This document shows, one piece after another, positions 26,162 through 34,582 of a stretch of DNA of 64,000 nt. Source of the DNA: Jiella marina (GTDB lineage: Bacteria; Pseudomonadota; Alphaproteobacteria; Rhizobiales; Rhizobiaceae). The notes beneath the pieces are model-generated. The model saw nothing but the letters and a program-made list of their open reading frames with translations, searched no databases and had not been told where the DNA came from. The stretch lies in NCBI RefSeq assembly GCF_024359545.1, contig NZ_JAKQZG010000010.1, positions 62,001 through 126,000 of the forward strand, given 5' to 3'. The first letter of the stretch is position 1; every line of letters starts with the position of its first letter. A program made the translations under genes and the position numbers.

Positions 26162-26620
26162 ATGACGAGGATAACGCGCCGCACGCTTCTGTCCGGGACG
26201 GCGAGCCTTGCAGCTATTGCCGGTCTGGGCCTCCTCGCCCGCCCTGCCTGGGCCAGCACCGAGGCCGCACAAGAGGCGGTCGACGCCTTCACCGGGGGCA
26301 AGAAGCCCGAAACCGGCAAGATCACGCTGACGGCACCGGAAATCGCCGAAAACGGCAATTCGGTTCCCGTCACGGTCGAGGTCGACAGTCCGATGACCGA
26401 GGGTGACTACGTGGCGTCGGTCACGATCCTCGCCGACGGCAATCCGAATCCGGAAGTCGCGACCTTTCACTTCACCCCGATGAGCGGAGCGGCTGCCGCC
26501 ACGACGCGTATCCGGCTCGCCAAGACCCAGAACGTCATGGCCATCGCCAAGATGAGCGACGGCTCGGTCTATTCGGATCAGAAGGAAGTCAAGGTGACGA
26601 TCGGCGGCTGCGGCGGCTGA
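26162..26620 (+). CDS. soxY: Thiosulfate carrier protein SoxY
   Basis: This roughly 152-residue protein carries the substrate on the cysteine of its C-terminal swinging arm, GGCGG, which is present and terminal. An N-terminal twin-arginine-like signal (TRRTLLSGTASLAAIAGLG) exports it, as for other SoxY. Three in-frame ATGs are possible at 26150, 26159 and 26162; the last has TGAGG at best spacing. It pairs with SoxZ, 78 bases downstream, and needs SoxW/SoxS to stay reduced. Confidence 0.94.
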   Translation: MTRITRRTLLSGTASLAAIAGLGLLARPAWASTEAAQEAVDAFTGGKKPETGKITLTAPEIAENGNSVPVTVEVDSPMTEGDYVASVTILADGNPNPEVATFHFTPMSGAAAATTRIRLAKTQNVMAIAKMSDGSVYSDQKEVKVTIGGCGG

Positions 26621-26698
26621 GACCGCGCGAAGCGCCCATCGATCGAAACCGAACGGCGGTCCTCGAGGATCCGCCGCCCAAGGGGAGGATAGACCCAA

Positions 26699-27025
26699 AT
26701 GGCAACGCCCAAGCCTCGCGTGAAGGTGCCGAAGAAAGCCTCGGCCGGCGAGACCATCACCATCAAGACGCTGATCAGTCACGACATGGAATCGGGCCAG
26801 CGCAAGGATAAGGATGGCAACGTCATCCCGCGGGAGATCATCAACAAGTTCACCTGCGAGTTCAACGGCACCAAGGTCTTCGAATGCGACCTGGAGCCGG
26901 CAGTGGCCGCGAACCCCTATTTCGAGTTCAGCGCCAAGGTGCCCGAAAGCGGAACCTTCAAGTTCACCTGGGTCGACGACAACGGCTCGGTCTACACCGA
27001 AGAGCAGAAGATCACCGTGGAATAG
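26699..27025 (+). CDS. soxZ: Sulfur-oxidation partner protein SoxZ
   Basis: This 108-residue protein without a signal peptide pairs with SoxY and is exported with it. The IVKTLISHDMESGQR-like segment (here TIKTLISHDMESGQRKD), IPREIINKFTCEFNG and the GSVYTEEQKITVE end are characteristic. GGGGAGGATAG precedes its ATG. It is the non-enzymatic half of the carrier complex that presents the cysteine arm to SoxAX, SoxB and SoxCD. Confidence 0.95.
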   Translation: MATPKPRVKVPKKASAGETITIKTLISHDMESGQRKDKDGNVIPREIINKFTCEFNGTKVFECDLEPAVAANPYFEFSAKVPESGTFKFTWVDDNGSVYTEEQKITVE

Positions 27026-27118
27026 CGGCCGGGCGCGCAATGCGGGCCGGAGATCCGGCCTGCATCGCCGCGAACCCTCGCTTCGTCAACGGCGTCGTCA
27101 TTCTTGGGAGGGAAAGGC

Positions 27119-27985
27119 GTGAAGAAAAGCACAATCGCATGGATCGCTCTGATGGCCGTGACGGCGCAACCGCTCGGAGCGTCAGCCTTGGCGGACCCGG
27201 TTTCGGACAGTCTGGAAATCGACGGTCAGGCGATGATTACCGAGGCGCCGGCCCCCAAGGAGCCGGCGGGCCATCCCTTCGAGGTCGTCAAATCCGGCTG
27301 GCTCTATCGCGAGCCGGAAACGCGGTCGATGGAAATGGATTCCTTCGAGAACCCCGGCATGCTGAATGTCGAGCGGGGTGAAGAGATCTGGAACACCGTC
27401 GAGGGCGAAGCCGGCAAGTCCTGCGCGTCGTGTCACAACGAGGCCTCGGAGTCGATGAAGGGCGTCGGCGCCCATTATCCCAAATGGAATGCCAATGCCG
27501 GCAAGCCCATCAATATCGAGCTGCAGATCAATGCCTGTCGCGAGAACCAGATGAAGGCCGAGCCTTACAAGTTCGACGCGCAGGACCAGAAGGATCTGTC
27601 CGCCTACATCAAGCACCAGTCTCTGGGCATGCCCGTCGAGGTCGATCTCTCGGCGGGCGACATGATGAGTTGGTGGGAGAAGGGAAAGGAGCGCTATTAC
27701 CTGCGCACCGGCCAGCTGAATCTCGCCTGTGCCACCTGCCACGAGGCGAACAACGGCCTCTACCTCCGGGCGGATCACTTGAGCCAGGGCAATACCAACG
27801 GCTTTCCGACCTACCGTCTGAAGCAGGGCAATCTCGTCTCGCTGCATAACCGCTTCCGGGGCTGTATCCGAGACACGAGGGCCGAACAGCCAAAGGCGTT
27901 TTCCGACGAGCTGATGGCGCTCGAGGTTTACACGGCCTGGCGCGGTGGCGGCCTGTCGGTCGAGACACCGGCCGTGCGGCAGTAG
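27119..27985 (+). CDS. soxA: Diheme cytochrome SoxA
   Basis: This 288-residue exported cytochrome begins the thiosulfate cycle with SoxX. It has two heme motifs, CASCH (102-106) and CATCH (204-208), so it is of the diheme class. The cysteine in RGCIRDTR (C249) is the catalytic persulfide cysteine ligand. The GTG start at 27119, chosen over an upstream TTG, has GGGAGGG upstream and gives a normal signal peptide ending ASALA. A further cysteine in NACREN (C140) matches the family. Confidence 0.94.
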   Translation: MKKSTIAWIALMAVTAQPLGASALADPVSDSLEIDGQAMITEAPAPKEPAGHPFEVVKSGWLYREPETRSMEMDSFENPGMLNVERGEEIWNTVEGEAGKSCASCHNEASESMKGVGAHYPKWNANAGKPINIELQINACRENQMKAEPYKFDAQDQKDLSAYIKHQSLGMPVEVDLSAGDMMSWWEKGKERYYLRTGQLNLACATCHEANNGLYLRADHLSQGNTNGFPTYRLKQGNLVSLHNRFRGCIRDTRAEQPKAFSDELMALEVYTAWRGGGLSVETPAVRQ

Positions 27986-28127
27986 CGCGGACAATCGCGA
28001 CCTCGTCATCGGTCGGCGAGGTCGCCTCATCATCGAAATGTCCCGGGCGTCCCATGGCTCATGGTCGCCACAGGCGACCCTGCGGCCTCTGTCGTCGGTG
28101 GGTACGCCTCGATTTGGAAAATTCGGC

Positions 28128-29822
28128 ATGTTTTCGAGACGAGAATTCCTAGCGGCGACCGTCGCCCTGGCATCGATCACCGGCTCGGGTCTTTCAGGCC
28201 GCTGGTCGCGGGCCGCAGCCCAGCAGCGGATGACCGAGGACGATCTGCTCGGCGCCTCGGATTTCGGCAATCTGACGCTTCTGCATGTCACCGACATTCA
28301 TGCCCAGCTGAAGCCCGTCTATTTCCGCGAACCGGCGGTGAATATCGGCGTCGGCGCGGTGGCCGGGTTGCCGCCCCATGTGACCGGCGCGGATTTCCTC
28401 AAGCTCTATGACATCGAGCCCGGTTCGCCCGAGGCCTATGCCCTCACATCCGAGGATTTCGGCGCGCTTGCGAGTCAATATGGCAGGATGGGCGGACTGG
28501 ACCGGATCGCGACCATCGTCCGCCGCGCCCGCGCCGAGCGCGGCGACGGCAATGTCATCCTGCTCGACGGCGGCGATACCTGGCAGGGCAGCTTCACGGC
28601 GAACGAGACCGCCGGCGCGGACATGATCGCCTGCATGAACCTCCTGAAGCCCGACGCCATGACCGGCCATTGGGAATTCACCTACGGGACGGACCGGGTG
28701 AACGAGGCGAAGGAGGCGCTGCCGTTTCCGTTCCTCGGCTCCAACGTCTTCGATGCGGAGTGGGACGAGCCGGCTTTTGACGCCTGGCAGATGTTCGAAC
28801 GCGGCGGCTCCAGGGTGGCGGTGATCGGCCAGGCCTTTCCCTATACGCCGATCGCCAATCCACGCTGGCTGATCCCGGACTGGTCGTTCGGCATCCGCGA
28901 GGAGGAGGTGGCCAGGCACGTCGAGGCGGCGAGGGAGGCGGGCGCGGACGTCGTCGTTCTCCTCTCCCACAACGGCTTCGACGTCGACCGGGCGCTCGCC
29001 GCGCGTGTGCCGGGCATCGACATCATCCTGACCGGTCACACCCACGACGCGCTGCCGGAGCCTGTGAAGGTCGGCAAGACGGTCCTGATCGCATCGGGCT
29101 CCAACGGCAAGTTCCTGAGCCGGCTCGATCTCGATATCGGCAAGGGGGAACTCAAGGATCTGCGCTATCGCCTTATACCGGTCTTCTCCGACGTGATTGC
29201 GCCGGACACCGAGATGAGCGCCAAGATCGACGAGGTTCGTGCGCCCTATGAGGCAAAGCTCGCCCAGGTCATAGGCCAGACCGAAGGTCTTCTCTACCGA
29301 CGCGGCAATTTCAACGGCACCTGGGACGACCTGATCTGTGACGCGCTTCTTGCCGAACGCGACGCCGAGATTGCCCTGTCGCCGGGCTTTCGGTGGGGGA
29401 CCTCCCTGCCTGCCGGAAGCGACATCACCGTCGAAGACCTCCACAATGCCTGCGCCATGACCTATCCGGCGGCCTATCGCAGCAAGATGTCGGGCGACAT
29501 GCTGAGGCTCGTTCTCGAAGACGTCGCCGACAATCTGTTCAACGCCGACCCATACTACCAGCAGGGCGGCGACATGGTCCGCGTCGGCGGCATGGGCTTC
29601 GGCATCGACCCGACCAGGGAAATCGGCTCGCGCATCTCCGACATGACGATCCTGAAGACCGGCGAGCCGATCGACATCGCCCGCGACTATGTGGTCGCCG
29701 GCTGGGCCTCGGTGAACGAGGACACCGAAGGGCCACCGATCTGGGACGTGGTCGAGAATTACCTGAAGGCAAACCCGGTCTACACGCCGCGCGAAAACCG
29801 CAGCGTGACGGTGAAATCCTGA
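28128..29822 (+). CDS. soxB: S-sulfohydrolase SoxB
   Basis: This 564-residue Tat-exported (FSRREFLAATVALAS) dimanganese hydrolase releases sulfate from SoxY-bound sulfonate. Metal-binding motifs are HVTDIHAQ, LDGGDTWQGS, TGHWEFTYG (the SoxB variant of the GNHE motif of 5'-nucleotidases), LLSHNGFDVD and LTGHTHDALPE. The C-terminal domain with NFNGTWDDLICDALL is complete. The ATG at 28128 was preferred because the Tat signal begins there; earlier in-frame codons are not conserved. A 142-base gap separates it from soxA. Confidence 0.95.
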   Translation: MFSRREFLAATVALASITGSGLSGRWSRAAAQQRMTEDDLLGASDFGNLTLLHVTDIHAQLKPVYFREPAVNIGVGAVAGLPPHVTGADFLKLYDIEPGSPEAYALTSEDFGALASQYGRMGGLDRIATIVRRARAERGDGNVILLDGGDTWQGSFTANETAGADMIACMNLLKPDAMTGHWEFTYGTDRVNEAKEALPFPFLGSNVFDAEWDEPAFDAWQMFERGGSRVAVIGQAFPYTPIANPRWLIPDWSFGIREEEVARHVEAAREAGADVVVLLSHNGFDVDRALAARVPGIDIILTGHTHDALPEPVKVGKTVLIASGSNGKFLSRLDLDIGKGELKDLRYRLIPVFSDVIAPDTEMSAKIDEVRAPYEAKLAQVIGQTEGLLYRRGNFNGTWDDLICDALLAERDAEIALSPGFRWGTSLPAGSDITVEDLHNACAMTYPAAYRSKMSGDMLRLVLEDVADNLFNADPYYQQGGDMVRVGGMGFGIDPTREIGSRISDMTILKTGEPIDIARDYVVAGWASVNEDTEGPPIWDVVENYLKANPVYTPRENRSVTVKS

Positions 29823-29874
29823 GCGCCTGTTCTTGCGCATGGCGGGACATTCGAAACGAAAGGGATGACGATCC

Positions 29875-31191
29875 ATGGACAGTGAATCGACATCGGGCCG
29901 CGATGGGACGGCGAAGGCCAAGGCGGATCATGGCGGTGCCTCGCGTCGGAGCTTCCTGAAATCGACGCTGGCGCTGGGGGGCGCGGGGCTCGCGGGTACG
30001 GCCGGCATTCGCGCCGCTCAAGCCGCAGGCGATCCCCTGATCACCGAGATTCAGGATTGGAACCGCTATCTCGGCGTGGGCGTCGACGCGGCGCCTTATG
30101 GCATGCCCTCGGAATTCGAGAAGGATGTCGTACGACGCAGCGTGCCCTGGTTGACGGCGGATGCGACGAGTTCGGTCAATTTCACCCCGCTCCACGCCCT
30201 CGACGGTATCATCACGCCGAACGGCCTGTGCTTCGAGCGTCACCATGGCGGCGTCGCGGTGATCCCGCCGCAGGATCACCGGCTGATGATCCATGGACTG
30301 GTGGACAAGCCGCTGGTCTTCACCATGGAAGACCTCCAGCGCTTCCCGCGCGAAAACCGGGTCTACTTCCTCGAATGTGCGGCGAACTCGGGCATGGAGT
30401 GGCGCGGCGCCCAGCTCAATGGCTGCCAGTACACTCACGGCATGGTTCATTGCGTGATGTATACGGGCACGCCGCTGAAGCATCTCTTGAACGAGGCGGG
30501 CGTCAAGACCGCGGGCAAATGGCTTCTTGCGGAGGGCGCGGACGCCTCGACCATGACCCGCTCGATCCCGATGGAAAAGGCGCTCGAAGACTGCATGGTC
30601 GTCTGGAAGATGAATGGCGAGGCGCTGCGGCCAGAGCAGGGCTACCCCGTTCGCCTCGTCGTGCCCGGCTGGGAAGGCAACATGTGGGTCAAGTGGCTGC
30701 GCCGGCTGGAAGTCGGCGATGCCCCCTGGGAGCAGCGCGAGGAGACGTCGAAATACACCGATCTTCTCGCCGACGGAAAGGCGCGGAAATTTACCTGGGC
30801 GATGGAGGTCAAATCGGTCATCACCAATCCAAGTCCCCAGGCGCCGATCACCCATGGCAGGGGCCGCACGGTGATCACCGGCCTTGCCTGGTCCGGCAAC
30901 GGCACGATCAAGCGGGTCGATGTCTCGATCGATGGCGGCCGCAACTGGCAGACCGCCCGGCTCGATGGTCCGTCCCTCTCGAAGGCGGTTCACCGCTTCT
31001 ACCATGATTTCGATTGGGATGGATCGGAGCTTTATCTCCAGTCACGGGCGATGGACGAACAAGGGTTCGTGCAGCCCACCAAGAACGAGCTTCGGGCCGC
31101 TCGCGGAACGAACTCGATCTACCACAACAATGGCATCCAGACCTGGTATCTGAAGGCGGACGGAGCGCTCGAAAATGTCGAAGTTTCTTGA
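29875..31191 (+). CDS. soxC: Sulfane dehydrogenase molybdopterin subunit SoxC
   Basis: This 438-residue Tat-exported (SRRSFLKSTLALGG) molybdenum protein of the sulfite oxidase family oxidises the outer sulfur bound to SoxY. The cofactor cysteine is in VYFLECAANSGM, and other family features are GVAVIPPQDHRLMIHG, HGMVHCVMYTGTPL, YPVRLVVPGWEGNMWVKWLRRLEV and the SIYHNNGIQTW end. It overlaps soxD by 17 bases, and the two form the SoxCD enzyme. The presence of SoxCD predicts complete oxidation to sulfate without stored sulfur globules. Confidence 0.95.
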   Translation: MDSESTSGRDGTAKAKADHGGASRRSFLKSTLALGGAGLAGTAGIRAAQAAGDPLITEIQDWNRYLGVGVDAAPYGMPSEFEKDVVRRSVPWLTADATSSVNFTPLHALDGIITPNGLCFERHHGGVAVIPPQDHRLMIHGLVDKPLVFTMEDLQRFPRENRVYFLECAANSGMEWRGAQLNGCQYTHGMVHCVMYTGTPLKHLLNEAGVKTAGKWLLAEGADASTMTRSIPMEKALEDCMVVWKMNGEALRPEQGYPVRLVVPGWEGNMWVKWLRRLEVGDAPWEQREETSKYTDLLADGKARKFTWAMEVKSVITNPSPQAPITHGRGRTVITGLAWSGNGTIKRVDVSIDGGRNWQTARLDGPSLSKAVHRFYHDFDWDGSELYLQSRAMDEQGFVQPTKNELRAARGTNSIYHNNGIQTWYLKADGALENVEVS

Positions 31192-31915
31192 TCGCGCTTT
31201 CACGGTCGCGCTGGTTTCGGCCGCTCTCGCTCTCCCGGCGATTGCCGGGGATTCCACGAGGATGAAGGGGGTAGAGTCTGCCTCCGTGCCTTCCGGCGAG
31301 GGCGCCGGCGAGCATTTCGGGCTTGGCCGCGAGGCGACGCAGGAGGAGATCGCCGCCTGGAACATCGACGTTCGGCCAGACGGCGAGGGCCTGCCCGAGG
31401 GCAGTGGCACGGTGGCCCGAGGCGAGGAAATCTTCACCGAGCAATGCGCCGTCTGCCACGGCGATTTCGGTGAAGGCCGCGATCGCTGGCCGCAGCTTGC
31501 CGGTGGCTTCGACACGCTCACTCGGGAAAGGCCGGTGAAGACCGTCGGTTCCTACTGGCCTTATCTCTCGACCGTCTATGACTACGTTCACAGGGCGATG
31601 CCCTTCGGCAATTCCCAGTCTCTGTCGAATGACGACGTCTACGCGCTGGCGGCCTATATCCTGTATCTGAACGACATCGAGACCGACGAAGACTTCGAAC
31701 TCTCTAAGAAGAACTTCACGACGATCACCATGCCCAATGCCGGGGAATTCGTTGCCGACAACCGCGCCGAGGAACAGCATTACAAGGACGATCGCGACCC
31801 CTGCATGAAGGACTGCAAGTCGGGTCCGGTTGAGGTGACGATGCACGCCCAGGTGCTCGACGTGACGCCCGATGCCGGCGGCGAGGAAGGCCCGGGCGGA
31901 GGCAATGTCGATTGA
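31175..31915 (+). CDS. soxD: Cytochrome c subunit SoxD
   Basis: This 246-residue exported cytochrome (signal 1-25) has one heme motif CAVCH at 91-95 and a probable axial methionine in HRAMPFGN. The N-terminal TQEEIAAWNIDVRPDG segment is typical of SoxD. It is shorter than the diheme SoxD of Paracoccus; only one heme is present and the C-terminus instead carries DPCMKDCKSGPVEV with two cysteines and a Gly/Glu-rich end. It receives electrons from SoxC and feeds the respiratory chain. Confidence 0.9.
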   Translation: MSKFLDRAFTVALVSAALALPAIAGDSTRMKGVESASVPSGEGAGEHFGLGREATQEEIAAWNIDVRPDGEGLPEGSGTVARGEEIFTEQCAVCHGDFGEGRDRWPQLAGGFDTLTRERPVKTVGSYWPYLSTVYDYVHRAMPFGNSQSLSNDDVYALAAYILYLNDIETDEDFELSKKNFTTITMPNAGEFVADNRAEEQHYKDDRDPCMKDCKSGPVEVTMHAQVLDVTPDAGGEEGPGGGNVD

Positions 31916-31980
31916 GATATTGCGTTTGAGGCGACGTTTGGCGGCTCGCTGGTCCGGGCCGTGATTCTAGGGAGGCTGTC

Positions 31981-32469
31981 ATGCGAATGATCACGATTGT
32001 AGCGGTTGCGCTCATGGCTTCGTTCGCTCTCGACGTGGCCAGCCTTTCCCGCATTTCCTCTGCCTTCGCCCAGGAAAATGGCGACGACGACCTGAGTTTC
32101 GTCGACCACAAGCTCGCCCTGCAGATTTCGGACGGGGACGAGGCGACCATGCGCTCAGCGCTCGACATCGCTGCCAATGTCTCTCGCGACTATTCCGAAA
32201 AGGCCGAGGGTGTGGCGATTGCGATCGTCGTCTATGGCCCGGGCATGGAGATGCTGCGGCCAGACCGTTCTCCGGTCATGGAACGCCTGAAGGCTTTCAG
32301 CCAGTCGATGCCGAATGTCAGCTTTGTCGCCTGCGGCAACACGCTCGACACGCTGGAAGCGAAGGAAGGCACGCGCCCCGAGATCGTGCCCTACGCGCGG
32401 GTCGTGCAGGCCGGCGTCGCCGAGCTCATGCGGCTGCACGAGGACGGCTACACGATCGTCAAGCCTTGA
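31981..32469 (+). CDS. Exported DsrE-family protein
   Basis: This 162-residue protein has a signal peptide (about 1-30, ending SSAFAQ) and a DsrE/DsrF-like alpha-beta body: LALQISDGDEATMRSALDIAANV, AIAIVVYGPGMEML and VSFVACGNTLDTLEAKEG with one conserved-type cysteine. DsrE-family proteins carry or transfer sulfur on such cysteines. AGGGAGG precedes its ATG. It closes the sox operon 65 bases after soxD, so a periplasmic sulfur-transfer or accessory role is inferred. The precise role and a gene name are unknown. Confidence 0.8.
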   Translation: MRMITIVAVALMASFALDVASLSRISSAFAQENGDDDLSFVDHKLALQISDGDEATMRSALDIAANVSRDYSEKAEGVAIAIVVYGPGMEMLRPDRSPVMERLKAFSQSMPNVSFVACGNTLDTLEAKEGTRPEIVPYARVVQAGVAELMRLHEDGYTIVKP

Positions 32470-32708
32470 AAGTAGGGCGAAGCCGGCTGCATGCTGCGCT
32501 CCGGAGCAAGCACCCGCCGATGTCACGGGCACTCAGTCCGCGCACGCTCATGAAACGACCACGTTCACCCATGGGGTGATACCGGCGGCAATCCGAGCGG
32601 CGTTTCAGTCGTCCGCCGGACGCGGATTGACTCTTCGTGCCAAACCATTCGTCCGGCTGTAGAAGAGCATTGGGGATGAATGCCCCCCCCCCAAGGTCTG
32701 TCACCCCG
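32470..32708. other. Spacer between the sox operon and the SBF-like permease
   Basis: This 239-base region separates two convergent operons. It contains a run of ten cytosines at 32683-32692, and no gene or convincing terminator was recognised. Confidence 0.6.
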
Positions 32709-33716
32709 TCATGCATCGGACTCCCGAAGCTCCTGCGCATTCGAAGCCGCTTCTGCCTCGTTGGCGAGGCGTGTGGCGAGAAAGCTCACGATCAGAAGCT
32801 GGAAGAAGTGAAACAGCATGATCGGCAGGATGATGAGACCGAGTTCTGCGCGCCCGGAGAAGATGACCGGTGCAAGGGGCACACCCGTCGCCAGGGACTT
32901 CTTCGAGCCGCAGAACTGAACAGCGATCCGCTCTTCACGCCCAAGCCGCAGCGCGCGGGCGAGAAGGATGGTGAGGCCGTAGACGACGAAGAACAAAAGG
33001 ATCGCGCCCAGCGCGATCTCGATCACGATCGTCGGATCGTGCTGGCTCCAAATTCCCTCTGCCATGGAATTGGAAAAGGCGCCGTAGACGATCGCCAGGA
33101 TGATTCCACGGTCGGCGAGCTTGACGAAGCGCGAATGCTTCTTCGCCCAGCCAGCGAGCCAGCGCCGCGCGACCTGCCCGACGACAATCGGCAGAAGCAC
33201 GAGCAGCACCACTTTGAGAATCGTCGGGAGAAGCGGCACACCCGCACCGCTCGACTGCAGATACCACGCCATCAAGGTTGGCGTGATGAAGACGCCGAGA
33301 AGGCTCGAAAGCGTGGCATTGAAGATCGCGACCGGTACGTCGCCGCGGGCGAGCGACACCATCGCGACCGCCGAAGAGACCGTCGACGGTAGCGCGGCGA
33401 CATAAAAGAAGCCGATTGCGGCGGCCGGGGGCAGGGCGTCCGGAAAGGCCTGCAAGACGACCAGAACGACGGCGGGAAACAGACCGAACGTGGTGAGCAC
33501 CACGGCAATATGGGCCTTCCACTTGGTCATCCCCTCGCGCATGCGCTCCGGCGCCAGCGTCAACCCGTAGAGGAAAAAGACGCCGCAAACGCCGTAGGTC
33601 GTGACATACTCCCAGTGGAGGAGGCCGCCCGTTCGCCCACCCTCCGGCCACAGGATGGCGAGGCCCACGGCAAGCGCCAGGGCCACGACGAACATATCGA
33701 GCTTCGGTCGCCACAT
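32709..33716 (-). CDS. SBF-like (bile-acid:sodium symporter family) permease
   Basis: This 335-residue protein has about ten hydrophobic helices. The family pattern is seen in ALPSTVSSAVAMVSLARGDVPVAIFNATLSSLLGVFITPTLM and FCGSKKSLATGVPLAPVIF, matching the SBF-like group (PF13593 type). The substrate of this group is undefined; organic anions are likely. ATG 33716 is preferred to upstream in-frame codons that would overlap the regulator gene. It is the last gene of a block with a TRAP transporter and a GntR regulator. Confidence 0.85.
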   Translation of the reverse strand: MWRPKLDMFVVALALAVGLAILWPEGGRTGGLLHWEYVTTYGVCGVFFLYGLTLAPERMREGMTKWKAHIAVVLTTFGLFPAVVLVVLQAFPDALPPAAAIGFFYVAALPSTVSSAVAMVSLARGDVPVAIFNATLSSLLGVFITPTLMAWYLQSSGAGVPLLPTILKVVLLVLLPIVVGQVARRWLAGWAKKHSRFVKLADRGIILAIVYGAFSNSMAEGIWSQHDPTIVIEIALGAILLFFVVYGLTILLARALRLGREERIAVQFCGSKKSLATGVPLAPVIFSGRAELGLIILPIMLFHFFQLLIVSFLATRLANEAEAASNAQELRESDA

Positions 33717-33783
33717 CAGGCGCGCTTCCCTGGCCAGAGAACGAGCCGCTCCCGTGCGACGTTCGCAAGACCCGCCGGAAACT

Positions 33784-34545
33784 TCATCGCAGTCCCTTCG
33801 CTCTGGCACTGGCTGCCCGGGCGTCGTTCGCGGCCAGAATACCCTGGTCGGTGCCACGCTTGGATGCCTGCTCCACGACCCGGGCTTTCAACGCGGTGAT
33901 GTAGGTTTGGGCGGAGGAGATCAGATGAAGGCGAAGCCGGCGTTCAGCGGTGACGGCATCGCGTTCGATGATCCCCTGCACGATCTCCTCATGCTCGGCA
34001 TTGGACTGTTCGACGCGTTCCATGTTGAGGAGTTGCGAGCGGCGGAAGGGCGCGAGTTTGAGGCGCATCTGATGCGCGATCTCGATCAGGTCGGCATTGT
34101 GCGTGCCGGCATAGATCTGATCGTGCAACTCGGTGTTCAGCCGCTCATAGGTCTGGAAGTCTCCCGCCGCCGCTAGCCTTTGCATGGCCTTGTGCCGATC
34201 CAGCAGATCGGCCCGCTCGCTGGCCGACATTCGCCCGGCGGCCAGCCGCCCGCAGAGCCCCTCGATCTCGCCCATCGCCTCGAACATCTGCTCGATCCGC
34301 TCGATCGAAAGGTCGCAGACGACGACGCCGCGATAGGGGATGCGTTCGGCGAGCGCGCGCGAGACAAGCAGCATGAAGGCCTCGCGAACCGGGGTGCGCG
34401 AGACCTCGAAGCGCTTGGCGATCGCCGTTTCGTCGAGCTTGGCGCCCGAGGAGAGAAGACCTTCGACGATCTCCTTCTCGAGATGTTCGGCAATCACCTC
34501 GCTCAGCACGCCGCGCGGCGCATCCTGTTTGTTGTCACGGGACAT
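33784..34545 (-). CDS. GntR-family regulator with FCD domain
   Basis: This 253-residue regulator has a winged helix at residues about 12-75 (LEKEIVEGLLSSGAKLDETAIAKRFEVSRTPVREAFMLL) followed by an alpha-helical FCD ligand domain (FEAMGEIEGLCGRLAAGRMSASERADLL ... NTELHDQIYAGTHNADL ... EHEEIVQGIIERDA) with metal-binding-type D, H and H residues. It lies 37 bases after the TRAP large permease on the same strand and probably controls that transporter. A palindrome upstream of the TRAP operon (37657-37672) is a candidate operator. Confidence 0.88.
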   Translation of the reverse strand: MSRDNKQDAPRGVLSEVIAEHLEKEIVEGLLSSGAKLDETAIAKRFEVSRTPVREAFMLLVSRALAERIPYRGVVVCDLSIERIEQMFEAMGEIEGLCGRLAAGRMSASERADLLDRHKAMQRLAAAGDFQTYERLNTELHDQIYAGTHNADLIEIAHQMRLKLAPFRRSQLLNMERVEQSNAEHEEIVQGIIERDAVTAERRLRLHLISSAQTYITALKARVVEQASKRGTDQGILAANDARAASARAKGLR

Positions 34546-34582
34546 GAACACGCTCTCCTCCACTTTTCCGCCCGCTGCCGTC

